A DNA stretch of 37,302 nucleotides, from contig SICO01000003.1 of assembly GCA_009691435.1 (NCBI GenBank), forward strand, positions 1 through 37,302, read 5' to 3'. Position 1 is the stretch's first letter; each line of letters starts with the position of its first letter. Shown here one piece after another: positions 19,835 to 28,795 of this stretch. Under the pieces are notes generated by a model. That model searched no databases and had not been told where the DNA came from. It saw only the letters and a program-made list of their open reading frames with translations. The DNA is from Candidatus Saccharimonadota bacterium. GTDB lineage: Bacteria > Patescibacteriota > Saccharimonadia > CAILAD01 > BJGX01. The position numbers and the translations under genes are program-made.

Positions 19835-21868
19835 CTAGTCGAGTGAAGTTATATTTCTTAAACCATCAACTTTCTCGGCGAGTTGGCTGTATTCTAACAG
19901 ATTATGCTTATTAATAAAAGCCTCCGCTGCCTGTTTTACTTCAGACACCAGCTCGTGGTCAAAGATATTTGCTAGCCTTAAGTTTAATAAGCCATGTTGT
20001 GTGGTGCCATATATTTCTCCCGGACCGCGTGTTTCTAAATCTATTTGAGCGAGCTTAAAGCCATCATTAGTTTTTTCGAGAGCTTCAAGGCGAGTTAACG
20101 AATCGAAATTATCACTTGCTGTAAACAAATAGCAATGCGACTGCTGGCTACCACGGCCGACCCTACCTCGTAATTGGTGCAAGGCTGCTAACCCAAACCG
20201 ATCAGCACCTTCAATTAATATAATGGTCGCATTAGGAACATCAACGCCGACCTCTACAATCGAGGTGGCAACAAGCATATCGATTTTGCCATTTTTAAAA
20301 TTCTCCATAATTTCTGACTTTTCATCTGGCTTTAATTTGCCGTGTATTAAGCCAATCCGGCGATGTTTAAAAACAGTTTTTTGGAGTATTCTAAATTCTC
20401 CCTCTACGCTCTTGGCACCTAATTTATCAGAGTCAGATATTAATGGGCAGACCACATAGGCTTGCTGGCCTTGGTCAATCAAGGTATCAATGTGCTTATA
20501 AACATGGATGCGATCGATATCCTTGACTAACTTGGTAATAATTGGCTTTCTACCTGGCGGCAACTCATTAATTATCGAAACATCTAAATCGCCATAAACT
20601 ACTAAGGCCAGGCTGCGGGGGATTGGGGTAGCGGTCATGGTCAGGACATGAGGCATTGTTTTCGCTTTCCCCTTTAGACTCGAACGCTGGTTAACTCCAA
20701 AACGGTGCTGCTCATCGACCACAACTAAGCCTAAATTATGGTATTGGACATTACTGCCAATAAGCGCGTGGGTGCCTATTATACAATCAACCTCCCCAGA
20801 GCTGATAAGCTTAAGGGCTGTTTCCTTCTCGGCTTTTTTCATATTTGCTATTAGCAGAACTGTTTTGACCCCCATAGCCTGTAAAAGTTTTTGAGAACTC
20901 ATAAAATGCTGGCGGGCTAAAATCTCGGTTGGCACCATGATTGCCGACTGGTAGCTAGCTTGCTTGGTCATGACGCAGGCTAGTAGCGCCACTAATGTTT
21001 TGCCGCTACCGACATCACCTTCAAGCAAGCGGTTCATGGGTACATCCTTGCTGATATCTTGTAGAATTGTATGGGCTACCTTTTTTTGAGAGTTAGTCAG
21101 CCCAAAGCCAAGCAAGGCGACAAACCTCCTGGCAACCTCTGCTTGATATCTTATTAAAACAGCCTTTGAGGTTTTAATGTTCTTTTTTATAACTAGGCCT
21201 GTTAGTACTAACTCAAAAATTTCCTCAAAAGCAATACTGCGCTTTGCGCTAATGAGTTGATTGTGAGTTTTAGCAGTATGTAATAAACAAATTGCAGTTG
21301 ATTTGGGCAAGAGCTTATGAGCTTTAATAATTGCGTGCGGTAAAATATCCTCGAGCTGGTCGCTAACATCAATGCACTGGCTGATTAACTTTCTAATAAT
21401 AGACGAGGATAGATGCTTAGTTTCAGGATAAATCGGGATTATCTCTTGCGCCACTGGCGTAGTAGAAAGTCTTTCAAATGTTGGCGCCTGCAAGCTAACG
21501 TAGCCATTTTTATACTCGTAGTTCCCTCTAAATCGGTACGAATTATTGGCAATCAGAGTCTGCGCCAAATAAGGCTGGTTAAACCATATTGCTTTAACGG
21601 AACCAGTGCTATCGCTTAGGATAGCCTCGGTAATCGTAAGCCGGCGATTACGGTGGCTAATGCGCATTGATACCCTCTCAATTTTAGCTTCAAAGCTCAC
21701 CAGCCCAGGCTGGATACCTTGGATTCTTTTGATAGCTAAATAGGTATCCCACTTGCGGGGATAATAATCTAGTAAATCGCCAATCGTAAAAATACCAGCA
21801 CCAGCTAGCGCTTTTTCTAAGACAGGGCCAACTCCCTTCAGCCTAGAGAGTGAACTTTTAATAGTCAT
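19835..21868 (-). CDS. recG: ATP-dependent DNA helicase RecG
   Basis: LLEGDVGSGKTLVALLA, VVVDEQHRFGVNQRS, TMTATPIPRSLALVVYGDLDVS, GRVGRGSQQSHCYLF. Confidence 0.97.
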   Translation of the reverse strand: MTIKSSLSRLKGVGPVLEKALAGAGIFTIGDLLDYYPRKWDTYLAIKRIQGIQPGLVSFEAKIERVSMRISHRNRRLTITEAILSDSTGSVKAIWFNQPYLAQTLIANNSYRFRGNYEYKNGYVSLQAPTFERLSTTPVAQEIIPIYPETKHLSSSIIRKLISQCIDVSDQLEDILPHAIIKAHKLLPKSTAICLLHTAKTHNQLISAKRSIAFEEIFELVLTGLVIKKNIKTSKAVLIRYQAEVARRFVALLGFGLTNSQKKVAHTILQDISKDVPMNRLLEGDVGSGKTLVALLACVMTKQASYQSAIMVPTEILARQHFMSSQKLLQAMGVKTVLLIANMKKAEKETALKLISSGEVDCIIGTHALIGSNVQYHNLGLVVVDEQHRFGVNQRSSLKGKAKTMPHVLTMTATPIPRSLALVVYGDLDVSIINELPPGRKPIITKLVKDIDRIHVYKHIDTLIDQGQQAYVVCPLISDSDKLGAKSVEGEFRILQKTVFKHRRIGLIHGKLKPDEKSEIMENFKNGKIDMLVATSIVEVGVDVPNATIILIEGADRFGLAALHQLRGRVGRGSQQSHCYLFTASDNFDSLTRLEALEKTNDGFKLAQIDLETRGPGEIYGTTQHGLLNLRLANIFDHELVSEVKQAAEAFINKHNLLEYSQLAEKVDGLRNITSLD

Positions 21869-21874
21869 AGCTAT

Positions 21875-21883
21875 ATTCTAACA
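21875..21883 (-). promoter_or_regulatory. Extended -10 (TGTTAGAAT) 6 nt upstream of the recG ATG
   Basis: Minus-strand extended -10; weak -35. Confidence 0.4.
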
Positions 21884-21902
21884 CGAACAAAAAACGATAA
21901 TT

Positions 21903-23078
21903 TTAGCTAACCTGAATATTCTTATAGCGCCTTTTGCCCAGCTGTATTAAACAGTTTTTAGTTATCTTATGCTCGACGTCCTTTAATACCTCATCATCAA
22001 TTTTAATTCCGCCTTGAGCTAATAGTCGGCGGGCTTCAGATTTACTTAGATCAAAAGCAAGAGCAACAATACCGACAGCCAAACCTTTTTTAGTTTTAAA
22101 ATTTTCAATATCAGATGGCTTCTCGCCGGCCCTAAACTGATTTTCCCAAGCTTTTTCGGCCTTTAGGGCTGTTCTACTATCGTAGTAGCGAGCAACTACC
22201 GCGCGGGCGAGGCTGGCCTTGGTGTCACGTGGGTTATCGCCGAGCGACATAGTTTTTTCAATCTCGGCAATCAAATCCATCGGCATATCAGTTGCCATCT
22301 TATAGTACGCCGGTATCAGCTCGTCGTGGATGGTCATTACTTTGCCGTACATCTCAAGAGGTTTGTCATCAATGAAAATACAATTCCCCCAAGAAGTGCT
22401 CATTTTGCGCCCATCAGTGCCCTCTAGGATATGAAAAGTCATAATGTTTTGGGGTTCTTGCCCATAGGCTTTTTGCACGGTTCGGCCCGCTAACATATTA
22501 AATAGCTGGTCAGTACCTCCGACTTCTAGGTCAGTTTTCATCTGCACACTATCATAGCCTTGCAGCAAGGCATAGAGTGTTTCGTGTAAACCAACCGGCT
22601 TATTAGCCTCTATCCGCTTGGCGTAATTCTCGCGCTCAATCATTTGCTGAATCGTAAATAAGCTAGTGAGCTTAAAAAACTCATCTAGGCGCATCTTTTC
22701 AAACCAATCACCATTATGAAACATTTCTACCTTGTCCATATCAAGAATCTTTGAAAGCTGGACATGATAACTCTTGAAGTCCTCGGCCACTTCTTCTTTG
22801 GATAGCATCTTGCGCTCCGAGAGCTTATCGGATGAATCGCCAATCTGTGCCGTAAAAGTACCAGCCACGAATGTTACCTGATGGCCTAAATCCTGAAACT
22901 GACGGAGCTTCCAGAGGACTCCGGCGTGCCCGATGTGCAACCTGGCGCCAGTTGGATCAATACCGAGCTTAATGCGTAATTTCTTACCACTTTTTAGTTT
23001 TTTCTCTAGTTCACTGCGCACAATTAAGTCTTCTACATTGCGCGTCAACAAATCGTTTAGTATATCTTTAGATTTCAT
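21903..23078 (-). CDS. tyrS: Tyrosyl-tRNA synthetase
   Basis: Class I aaRS: GIDPTGARLHIGHAGVLWKLRQFQDLGH, DGRKMSTSWGN (KMSKS-type), C-terminal S4-like domain (SEARRLLAQGGIKIDDE). Called as TyrRS. Confidence 0.9.
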   Translation of the reverse strand: MKSKDILNDLLTRNVEDLIVRSELEKKLKSGKKLRIKLGIDPTGARLHIGHAGVLWKLRQFQDLGHQVTFVAGTFTAQIGDSSDKLSERKMLSKEEVAEDFKSYHVQLSKILDMDKVEMFHNGDWFEKMRLDEFFKLTSLFTIQQMIERENYAKRIEANKPVGLHETLYALLQGYDSVQMKTDLEVGGTDQLFNMLAGRTVQKAYGQEPQNIMTFHILEGTDGRKMSTSWGNCIFIDDKPLEMYGKVMTIHDELIPAYYKMATDMPMDLIAEIEKTMSLGDNPRDTKASLARAVVARYYDSRTALKAEKAWENQFRAGEKPSDIENFKTKKGLAVGIVALAFDLSKSEARRLLAQGGIKIDDEVLKDVEHKITKNCLIQLGKRRYKNIQVS

Positions 23079-23131
23079 ATTTTCCTCTAATAGTTAGTTA
23101 ATAAACAAATAATTTGCGGCTGAAGCAAGAA

Positions 23132-23188
23132 TCAGCCTTTAGGATACCGGCAATAGTAGTTCAATTTATTTGTTATTAATAAAGTCAT
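23132..23188 (-). CDS. Candidate tyrS leader peptide MTLLITNKLNYYCRYPKG (3 Tyr codons in 18)
   Basis: ATG ACT TTA TTA ATA ACA AAT AAA TTG AAC TAC TAT TGC CGG TAT CCT AAA GGC TGA; ATG 9 nt downstream of the predicted tyrS -10 box. Confidence 0.5.
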   Translation of the reverse strand: MTLLITNKLNYYCRYPKG

Positions 23189-23197
23189 ATCTGTCAC

Positions 23198-23226
23198 ATT
23201 ATAGCAATAATAGCGTTATATTGTAA
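23198..23226 (-). promoter_or_regulatory. tyrS promoter TTACAA-N17-TATAAT
   Basis: Minus-strand -35 at 23221-23226, -10 at 23198-23203. Confidence 0.6.
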
Positions 23227-23258
23227 TCATACTTATGAATAATTTATTAACCAAGTCG

Positions 23259-23267
23259 TGATATAAT
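23259..23267 (+). promoter_or_regulatory. Extended -10 (TGATATAAT) upstream of the PBP gene
   Basis: TGaTATAAT, 16 nt before the ATG; no SD seen. Confidence 0.5.
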
Positions 23268-23283
23268 TTAATTTAATAAAGTC

Positions 23284-26121
23284 ATGGCAAAAAAACGCAC
23301 TAAGAAGTCAGCCAATTCGGCCCGTAGAATAGTCCGACATTCTACATCGGCTAGAAAGCGCAAATCATCTCCAGTAACCCCTCGAGCAAGAGGGCTTGCT
23401 AGGTTTCATTATAAAAATATCATTAGGGTCCTAACTACAAAAAAAGCCCTAAAAATTTATGGTGTCAGCATGGCAATTGGTGTACTGCTAGTAGCTGCGT
23501 TATTTTTATGGTTTGCTAAAGATTTACCAAGCCCTAATAAAATCAATTCTAGAGTAAGCGCACAAACTACCAAGATATACGATAGAACCGGCGAGAACCT
23601 ACTAATCGAAGTTTATGGGGATAAAAATAGAAGTATTATTGAATTTAACCAAATGCCACAATGCATCAAGGATGCCACGGTTGCCCTAGAAGATAAAAAT
23701 TTTTATAAGCAGGGAGCCTTTAGCCCAGCTGGTATTGCTAGAGCCTTCTCGGGAGTAATTTTTAAGGATCCCAGCAAAGGCGGCGGCTCAACTATTACCC
23801 AGCAATATGTCAAAAATGCCCTACTCACAAATGAAAGAACATTCACTAGAAAAATTAAGGAACTAATTTTATCAATCCAAATGGAACAACTGTATAAAAA
23901 GGATGATATTTTAAAACTATACCTTAATGAGATACCCTACGGGTCAACCGCCTATGGTATTCAGGCTGCATCTAAACAATACTTTGGTGTTGATGCAAAG
24001 GATTTAAGCTTAGCCCAGTGTGTTACGCTGGCCAGCCTTCCACAGGCCCCCACCTATTACTCTCCGTACGGGCAAAATAAACAGGTTCTACTAGATAAAA
24101 AGGATCATGTACTAGACTTGATGGTTGAACAGGGCTATCTCAAGAAAGAGGCAGCCGAAGAGGCCAAAACGGTCGATGTACTTGCTCAACTAAAGCCATA
24201 CAATCCCTATGCCAATATACAAGCTCCTCACTTTGTCCAATATGTTAGGGAGAAATTGGAAGAAAAATATGGCATTAAAAGAGTTAATGAAGGTGGGTTT
24301 AAAGTAATTTCAACTATTGACTTGCCAAAACAAAAGCTCGCCGAGGAAATCGTTGCAAAAAACATTAATTCTGTTAGAAACTATGGCGGTAGCAATGCAG
24401 CATTAGTCTCAGCCGATCCTAATAATGGTCAAATAATATCAATGGTTGGTAGCTATGACGCCAATGACCCTGATTTTGGTAGCTTTAATGTAGCGGTCGC
24501 CTTAAGGCAACCAGGGTCATCCATTAAGCCAATTGTTTATGCCAACTTATTCAAAAAAAATTGGGGGGCTGGTAGTACGCTATATGATGTCAAAACTGAT
24601 TTTGGAGGTATACCAGCCTATGTGCCTAGGAATTATACCAATCAATTCTATGGGGTTCAGTCGGTCAGAACTGCACTAGCTAGCTCCCTTAATATCCCCG
24701 CTGTTAAGGCCTTATACCTAGGTGGAATCCCAGAATTTATCGGTACCGCCAAGGATATGGGGATAACAACTTACAATAACCCCATAGATGAATATGGCTT
24801 GAGTATGGCGCTAGGGGCTGGCGAAGTCAAAATGGTGGATATGGCAAATGCTTTTTCGGCTTTCCCAACCAATGGCCAGCACCACGACCAAGTCTACTGG
24901 CTAAAAATTACCGATGGCTCTGGGAAGGTGATAGATGACAACACCAAAACAGATGATAAGAAACCTAAACAGGTCTTAGACCCCCAGATAGCCTATCAGA
25001 TAAATAGCATTATGTCTGATAACTCGGCACGCTGTAGCCTAGGCGTATTCGGCTGTAATAATCCCCTCACACTACCTGGTAAAACTGTAGCCTCTAAAAC
25101 TGGTACATCTGAAGAATATCGTGATGCCTGGACTATTGGGTTCACCAAGCGAGTTATTACTGTTGTCTGGGCTGGCAATAATGATAATGCGCCGATGGCT
25201 CAAGCTGCTAGTATTGTTTCTGCCCCAATTTGGAACCAGTATATGCGGGAGGTAACTAAAGATGACCCTAACGAGCAATGGGATAAGCCAAATGGCATTA
25301 AACAAGAGACTATTGACGCTAATACTGGTAAATCGCTGATTGAAGGCTCTAGACCCAGAACTGATATCTTCTCTAGCTGGTACCGCGTAGAGCCAGCTAA
25401 AAATTCACAGAAAGCCACCATTGATATAGTGTCGGGTAAGCTTGCAACTGATTGTACCCCCGCTGGTGCTAGAAAGGAGATTACTGGCTCACTTATAACT
25501 GCCGAGGTACTCCCGACTGATCCCTCCTACCCTAGGTGGAACCCTCCTGTTCAGTCTCTTGCTAGGACATTAGGATATGCGCAGGGCGGGAGTATCCCAT
25601 CTGAAAAAGATGATGTGCATCAGTGTGGAGACCCTCAGCCAGTAGTTTCAATTAGCACCTCTCCGACAACTGGCAGTACTTTTACTATTACTGCCTCTAC
25701 CACCCAAGGCAAATTCCCAATTAGCAATGTCGTGTTTTATATGGATGGTAGTGTGCTAACTACTAAATACGGCGCTGGGCCAACCTTTACAGCTACGGCT
25801 ACGCCATCGGCAGGTAATCATAGTTTTAGTGCCGTAGCAACAGACTCGGGCTACTATACCGGGACTAGCAATACAGCCTCGGTTACCGCGACAGGGGCCG
25901 GTGGGGCAAATTTAAGCTGCTTGGGAAGTACTTGTGACTTTACTTACACACTAGGCGCATTTAGCGTCCAACTACACGTGGGTGGTTCGCCGTTTGGCCT
26001 GGCCCAAGAGGTCTCCCCAGCTAATTGGACCAGTACCGGCTGGAATGGAGTTTCTGGTAGTAGTTCCAATCTTTATGCCAGGCTCAATACTGGTGGTGGC
26101 CCACAAACGATTTACCCTTAG
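23284..26121 (+). CDS. Bifunctional class A penicillin-binding protein (glycosyltransferase/transpeptidase) with C-terminal Ig-like extension
   Basis: GT51 motifs (ALEDKNFYKQGAFSPAGIARA; GGSTITQQYVKN), transpeptidase SxxK (GSSIKP), SLN, SKTGTSEE; N-terminal basic region plus TM. Confidence 0.95.
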   Translation: MAKKRTKKSANSARRIVRHSTSARKRKSSPVTPRARGLARFHYKNIIRVLTTKKALKIYGVSMAIGVLLVAALFLWFAKDLPSPNKINSRVSAQTTKIYDRTGENLLIEVYGDKNRSIIEFNQMPQCIKDATVALEDKNFYKQGAFSPAGIARAFSGVIFKDPSKGGGSTITQQYVKNALLTNERTFTRKIKELILSIQMEQLYKKDDILKLYLNEIPYGSTAYGIQAASKQYFGVDAKDLSLAQCVTLASLPQAPTYYSPYGQNKQVLLDKKDHVLDLMVEQGYLKKEAAEEAKTVDVLAQLKPYNPYANIQAPHFVQYVREKLEEKYGIKRVNEGGFKVISTIDLPKQKLAEEIVAKNINSVRNYGGSNAALVSADPNNGQIISMVGSYDANDPDFGSFNVAVALRQPGSSIKPIVYANLFKKNWGAGSTLYDVKTDFGGIPAYVPRNYTNQFYGVQSVRTALASSLNIPAVKALYLGGIPEFIGTAKDMGITTYNNPIDEYGLSMALGAGEVKMVDMANAFSAFPTNGQHHDQVYWLKITDGSGKVIDDNTKTDDKKPKQVLDPQIAYQINSIMSDNSARCSLGVFGCNNPLTLPGKTVASKTGTSEEYRDAWTIGFTKRVITVVWAGNNDNAPMAQAASIVSAPIWNQYMREVTKDDPNEQWDKPNGIKQETIDANTGKSLIEGSRPRTDIFSSWYRVEPAKNSQKATIDIVSGKLATDCTPAGARKEITGSLITAEVLPTDPSYPRWNPPVQSLARTLGYAQGGSIPSEKDDVHQCGDPQPVVSISTSPTTGSTFTITASTTQGKFPISNVVFYMDGSVLTTKYGAGPTFTATATPSAGNHSFSAVATDSGYYTGTSNTASVTATGAGGANLSCLGSTCDFTYTLGAFSVQLHVGGSPFGLAQEVSPANWTSTGWNGVSGSSSNLYARLNTGGGPQTIYP

Positions 26122-26144
26122 CGTTGCTAAATACTATTGACTGG

Positions 26145-27128
26145 CTATGTTTTTTTCTGATGTCTATTATAGCTATGTGGTTTTTTAGCTTTTGCTATCT
26201 TAGGTTTGCTATTTTTAGGAGTAGCAAAAATCATCTTGCCAGCCACTGTTTGAAATATCCTAGTAACTTCACACTCTACATCTTTACCAATTAACTTATC
26301 ACCACCGTCTACTACAATCATTGTACCGTCTGGTAAATAGCCTACTCCTTGGCCTTTCTCTTTGCCAGACTGCACAACATTAACACTCATAATCTCGCCC
26401 GGCAATACTACTGCTCTAATAGCATTAGCAAGCTCATTAATATTGAGTATTTTAACTCCTTCAATTGTAGCAACTCGGTTCAGATTATAATCTGTAGTGA
26501 GGATACTGGCACGGTGTTTTTTAGCTAAATAAACTAACTTATGATCAACTTCTTTAACAGCTACTGGGTCATCTTCAATAATCTCTAACTCCAGGCCATC
26601 ATTAAGCCTTAGCTCATTTAAAATTTCTAAACCTCTACGCCCTCGCCCTCTACGCAAGGGGTCCTCGCTATCGGCAATATTTTGCAGTTCTGCCAAGACA
26701 AATCTTGGCACTATTAATGTTCCAGGGATAAACCCGCTAGCTACAATATCACCAATTCTACCATCAATAATTGCAGAAGTATCAACTAATATTCTAGAAT
26801 CATTTTTATTAATTTTAAGGGGTTTTAGCTTGTCATGCTTTGGATTTTTAACACTTTTTTTAGGTATCAGATTATCCAAAAAATCATGTTTAGAATAAAA
26901 AACCACTGCCAATGCTACTGACAAGACAACTGTTATAGTAATCGGCAAATACTGCTTGTACGGTTCAGATAGAGCAGACAATGGTATTGCCAATAAAGAA
27001 CCAATTAAACTGCCAAGTAGTGCCCCTATGACTACTAGAATTAACTTTTGTGCACTTAATTGTGCCAGGCGGTAGGCTAAAATAGACACAACCAATGCAA
27101 CTACCAGAATAATTTCTACAACTAACAT
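26145..27128 (-). CDS. PIN domain/TRAM domain membrane protein (YacL-like)
   Basis: N-terminal TM helices, PIN core (ILVDTSAIIDGRIGDI... ILTTDYNLNRVA), C-terminal TRAM-like segment; adjacent to radA as in many bacteria. Confidence 0.9.
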   Translation of the reverse strand: MLVVEIILVVALVVSILAYRLAQLSAQKLILVVIGALLGSLIGSLLAIPLSALSEPYKQYLPITITVVLSVALAVVFYSKHDFLDNLIPKKSVKNPKHDKLKPLKINKNDSRILVDTSAIIDGRIGDIVASGFIPGTLIVPRFVLAELQNIADSEDPLRRGRGRRGLEILNELRLNDGLELEIIEDDPVAVKEVDHKLVYLAKKHRASILTTDYNLNRVATIEGVKILNINELANAIRAVVLPGEIMSVNVVQSGKEKGQGVGYLPDGTMIVVDGGDKLIGKDVECEVTRIFQTVAGKMIFATPKNSKPKIAKAKKPHSYNRHQKKT

Positions 27129-27139
27129 AAATATTTCCT

Positions 27140-28468
27140 CTACTTTAATAATGTAATTGCTTCGGTGATTGTTGCCACAGCCAAATAATTTTTACCTTTG
27201 ATGCTGGATGGCACTATGGCATTTAAAAAGCCTAGTTTGCTAGCTTCACGAAGCCTTAGGTTGGGCATATTAACAGACCGAACTTCACCACTTAAACCCA
27301 CTTCTCCAAATACAACCGTATTTGGTTTGATAATTTTACCGCTCGAGGCGGAGGCGATTGCCAAAATAATTGCTAGGTCAATTGCTGGTTCGGAAAGTTT
27401 AATCCCGCCCACTATATTAACATATACATCTTGGCTACTCAAGCTTAACCCACCGCGCTTTTGCATCACAGCACACAATAAACCTAGTCTATTAATATCA
27501 AATCCATCGGCCACCCTCTTGGGATAACCAAAGACACTAGGGCTGACCAGAGCCTGTACTTCTACCAAAATAGGTCGAGTCCCTTCCATGCCTACAAAAA
27601 CTATACTGCCGGGCAGTTCCTGACGTTCTTGCAATAAAGCTTCCGATGGATTACTAACAGCACTCAAGCCCCCTTCAGTCATTTCTAGCATACCTACTTC
27701 GTTGGTAGCGCCAAAGCGATTCTTAACACTTCTCAATAATTTTATTAAACCATAGCGCTCACCTTCTAAATAAAGTACGGCATCCACTAAATGCTCCATG
27801 AGCCTAGGGCCAGCAACATTACCTTCCTTCGTAACATGCCCGATAACAATAAAGGCTGTATTGGTGCGCTTAGCTAACTGCACCAGACTATTGGTATTAT
27901 TAGTTACCTGGCTAATGGTGCCAGCCGAACCGCTTAAATGTTGGCTAGCCATCGTCTGGATAGAATCAACCACCACAAGCTGGTATCTGCCTGTCTGGGC
28001 ATGCGCAATTACTTCATCGACATCGGTAGAAGATAAAAACTCAAATTCGGTATTAAGACCCTTCAGCCTAGCACCCCTAAGTTTGACCTGCGCGGCTGAT
28101 TCCTCACCACTCACGTAGAGAACTTTATGCTTTCGTGCTACCTCGGCAGCTACCTGCAAGACAAGCGTTGATTTACCAATACCTGGGTCGCCAGCTAATA
28201 ATATTAAACTCCCCGGGACTATCCCACCTCCTAGTACCGAATCAACTTCAAGGTTGCCAGTACTCATACGGCTCGCACAAGAAGACTCTATTTCATGAAA
28301 TTTATCAGGTTTTGTTGTCGGACCAGATAGTCTAGTCTGCTTTGTGAAGCCGATCGTAACAGCCTCTAGCAGACTATCCCAGGCGCCACATTGCATGCAT
28401 TTACCACTCCACTTAGTGGTATTGGCGTTACAATTTTGGCAACTAAATTTAACATTTGATTTAGGCAT
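27140..28468 (-). CDS. radA: DNA repair protein RadA
   Basis: C4 zinc finger CQNCNANTTKWSGKCMQCGAW, Walker A GDPGIGKSTL, KNRFG motif. Confidence 0.97.
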   Translation of the reverse strand: MPKSNVKFSCQNCNANTTKWSGKCMQCGAWDSLLEAVTIGFTKQTRLSGPTTKPDKFHEIESSCASRMSTGNLEVDSVLGGGIVPGSLILLAGDPGIGKSTLVLQVAAEVARKHKVLYVSGEESAAQVKLRGARLKGLNTEFEFLSSTDVDEVIAHAQTGRYQLVVVDSIQTMASQHLSGSAGTISQVTNNTNSLVQLAKRTNTAFIVIGHVTKEGNVAGPRLMEHLVDAVLYLEGERYGLIKLLRSVKNRFGATNEVGMLEMTEGGLSAVSNPSEALLQERQELPGSIVFVGMEGTRPILVEVQALVSPSVFGYPKRVADGFDINRLGLLCAVMQKRGGLSLSSQDVYVNIVGGIKLSEPAIDLAIILAIASASSGKIIKPNTVVFGEVGLSGEVRSVNMPNLRLREASKLGFLNAIVPSSIKGKNYLAVATITEAITLLK

Positions 28469-28475
28469 ACCATAA

Positions 28476-28504
28476 ATTATACACTCTAAATGTTATACGA
28501 ACAA
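28476..28504 (-). promoter_or_regulatory. radA promoter TTGTTC-N17-TATAAT
   Basis: Minus-strand -35 at 28499-28504, -10 at 28476-28481; 7 nt from -10 to ATG. Confidence 0.6.
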
Positions 28505-28535
28505 ATAGCGAATAACATTATGGCAATTTTAGTAA

Positions 28536-28564
28536 TTGACGTAGCAATTAATTTATTGTACAAT
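28536..28564 (+). promoter_or_regulatory. Promoter TTGACG-N17-TACAAT of the 48-aa gene
   Basis: -35 at 28536-28541, -10 at 28559-28564. Confidence 0.7.
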
Positions 28565-28594
28565 AAGCAATCGAGTGTACCTAGGGAGGCACAA

Positions 28595-28741
28595 ATGAGC
28601 ATACCAGGGAAAAAAGCAGAGCTAATCGTTGTAGTTGAAGGCTCTAAGGGTGAGATACTAGAAATGGCCACTGACATAGTGGAGTTTCTACGGAAATACC
28701 TACCTACCACTATTTCAGTCAACTACAAAGTTACCAACTAG
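28595..28741 (+). CDS. Orphan small protein, 48 aa (MSIPGKKAELIVVVEGSKGEILEMATDIVEFLRKYLPTTISVNYKVTN)
   Basis: The track ORF starts at 28490, inside or upstream of the promoter; the ATG at 28595 follows SD AGGGAGG and is flanked by its own promoter and terminator. Confidence 0.8.
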   Translation: MSIPGKKAELIVVVEGSKGEILEMATDIVEFLRKYLPTTISVNYKVTN

Positions 28742-28757
28742 AATATTTCTAGAAACC

Positions 28758-28790
28758 ACCCCGCTTGATCAAGGCGGGGTTTTTATTTTT
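28758..28790 (+). terminator. Rho-independent terminator of the 48-aa gene
   Basis: ACCCCGCTTGATCAAGGCGGGGTTTTTATTTTT: GC-rich stem then T-tract. Confidence 0.9.
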
Positions 28791-28795
28791 TATGA

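Noticed and set aside
23079-23200. T-box riboswitch in the tyrS leader
   Set aside because: No AGGGUGGNACCGCG-type antiterminator or specifier-loop architecture and the leader is too short; the leader-peptide hypothesis was retained instead.
28486-28722. Minus-strand 78-aa ORF overlapping the 48-aa plus-strand gene
   Set aside because: No SD; antisense to a gene with a full promoter, SD and terminator cassette; composition looks like shadow coding.
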